This document shows, piece by piece, positions 4,041-5,160 of a stretch of DNA of 5,160 nt (within the stretch, counting starts at the first letter, position 1; every line of letters begins with the position of its first letter). A model generated the notes under the pieces. The model was not told the origin of the DNA and did not search any database. It saw only the letters and a program-made list of their open reading frames with translations. Origin of the DNA: an uncultured Alphaproteobacteria bacterium (GTDB lineage Bacteria; Pseudomonadota; Alphaproteobacteria; Rhizobiales; Hyphomicrobiaceae); NCBI GenBank assembly GCA_937950105.1, contig CALFEM010000063.1, positions 1 through 5,160 on the forward strand, given 5' to 3'. The translations under genes and the position numbers were made by a program.

Positions 4041-5160
4041 TCAGGTCTTCACCGCGAACAGCTCGGGCTGCTCGGCGCTGGTCATCTCGCGCATGTGCCA
4101 CGGCAGGCCCTGCTTGCCGATCTCGTCCATGAACGGCTTCGGCGGCAATTGCTCGACGTTGTAGACGCCGCCGGGCTTCTTCCAGTGGCCCTGGAACAGC
4201 ATCATGGCGCCGACCACGGGCGGCACGCCCGTCGTGTAGGACACAGCCTGCGCGCCGGTTTCCTTGTAGCTCTCGGCGTGATCGCAGACGTTGTAGATGA
4301 TGGCGCGCTTCTCCTTGCCGTCCTTCTTGCCGACGAACACACAGCCGATCGACGTGCGGCCCGAATAATTCTCACCCAAGGACGACGGCGGGGGAAGCAG
4401 CTCCTTCAGGAACTCCATCGGGATGACGGGGTTGCCCTTGTACATGACGGGATCGATGCGGGTCATGCCGACGTTCTGCAGCACTTCGAGATGCTTGATG
4501 TAGTTGTCGGAGAACGTCATCCAGAAGCGGATCTGGTTCAGCCCGCGGATGTGGCGGACGAGGCTTTCCTCCTCCTCGTGATAGATGAGGTAGCTCTTGC
4601 GCGGGCCGACTTCCGGATAATCGATCATGGCCGAGATCGACAGCGGGTCGATGTCGATCCACTGACCGTTCTTCCAGTACTTGCCGCGCTGCGTCACCTC
4701 GCGGAGGTTGATCTCCGGATTGAAGTTGGTGGCGAACGCCTTGCCGTGGCTGCCGTCGTTGCAGTCGATGATGTCGATGGTGTCGATCTCGTCGAACAGG
4801 AACTCCTGCGCGTAGGCGCAATAGATGTTCGACTGGCCGGGATCGAAGCCGCAGCCGAGGATCGCCATGATGCCGGCGTCCTTGTAGCGATCCTGGTAGG
4901 CCCACTGCCAGGAATACTCGAACTTGGCGACATCGCGCGGCTCGTAGTTGGCGGTGTCCATGTAATGCGTGCGCGTCGCGAGACACGCATCCATGATCGG
5001 CAGGTCCTGATACGGGAGCGCCATGTTGATGACGAGGTCGGGCTTCACCCGCTCGATCAACTTGATCGTCTGATCCTTGTCGTCCGCATCGACCTGCGCG
5101 ATGTCGATCGGCGTGACGCAGCGCTTGGCCACCTTCTCGCAGCTCTCGATGCGGCGCGAC
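4041..5160 (-). CDS. Carboxynorspermidine/carboxyspermidine dehydrogenase, saccharopine-reductase family (5' end outside window)
   Basis: Catalyses NADPH-dependent reductive condensation of aspartate semialdehyde with putrescine (or 1,3-diaminopropane), giving the carboxypolyamine that NspC decarboxylates. The 372 visible residues lack only about the first 30, including the Rossmann GxGxxG. The frame stays open to 5160 (SRRIESCEK precedes the GTG at 5132), so that GTG is not the start. Visible family features, counted from residue V10 at 5132: INMALPYQDLPIMDACL (35-51), HYMDTANYEP (56-65), GCGFDPGQSN (93-102, substrate/cofactor loop), DCNDGSHGKAFATNFNPEIN (123-142), YPEVGP (172-177) and YHEEEESL (184-191). 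This pattern, especially ATNFNPEIN and GFDPG, separates it from lysine-pathway saccharopine dehydrogenases. It is the pathway partner of nspC, here with two unrelated genes and a terminator between them. Confidence 0.93.
   Translation of the reverse strand, partial: SRRIESCEKVAKRCVTPIDIAQVDADDKDQTIKLIERVKPDLVINMALPYQDLPIMDACLATRTHYMDTANYEPRDVAKFEYSWQWAYQDRYKDAGIMAILGCGFDPGQSNIYCAYAQEFLFDEIDTIDIIDCNDGSHGKAFATNFNPEINLREVTQRGKYWKNGQWIDIDPLSISAMIDYPEVGPRKSYLIYHEEEESLVRHIRGLNQIRFWMTFSDNYIKHLEVLQNVGMTRIDPVMYKGNPVIPMEFLKELLPPPSSLGENYSGRTSIGCVFVGKKDGKEKRAIIYNVCDHAESYKETGAQAVSYTTGVPPVVGAMMLFQGHWKKPGGVYNVEQLPPKPFMDEIGKQGLPWHMREMTSAEQPELFAVKT

Noticed and set aside
5130..5132. GTG as start codon of the dehydrogenase
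   Set aside because: The frame continues upstream to the window edge with family-like sequence, and the Rossmann nucleotide-binding segment would be missing.

Overview
The window looks like a high-GC alphaproteobacterial chromosome, probably Hyphomicrobiales-like. The basis is codon use of about 65-70% GC, a helicase of alphaproteobacterial type, a tRNA-Gly with encoded CCA, a bacterial alternative oxidase, and a carboxyspermidine-type polyamine pathway. The lineage is inference; no marker gene in the window fixes it.

Layout, left to right. (1) 1-497, minus strand: the N-terminal 165 residues of a DEAD-box RNA helicase whose motif II reads DEAG. (2) 498-657: intergenic, with a stem-loop at 632-654. 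(3) 658-1279: a 622-bp, lower-GC insert (about 57% by hand count, against about 69% in a sample of nspC). It is bounded by a 38-bp direct repeat that copies the 3' half of the adjacent tRNA-Gly, which is the structure left by integrase-mediated insertion into a tRNA gene. It holds one unrecognised plus-strand ORF (812-1225) and no visible integrase. (4) 1280-1353, minus: intact tRNA-Gly(UCC), with a plausible sigma70-type promoter at 1394-1422. (5) 1487-5160: four minus-strand genes. In transcription order these are a carboxy(nor)spermidine dehydrogenase (running off the right edge), a small lipoprotein, a diiron alternative oxidase, and the carboxynorspermidine/carboxyspermidine decarboxylase nspC.

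The dehydrogenase and NspC form a two-step, S-adenosylmethionine-independent route. Putrescine (or diaminopropane) condenses reductively with aspartate semialdehyde to a carboxypolyamine, which is then decarboxylated to spermidine (or norspermidine). Unusually, the two genes are separated by a respiratory ubiquinol oxidase and a lipoprotein. A strong hairpin after the dehydrogenase suggests that the four genes are not one simple transcript.

The most interesting items are the minimal tRNA-Gly island with its orphan ORF, the AOX/lipoprotein pair lodged inside the polyamine locus, and the DEAG variant helicase.
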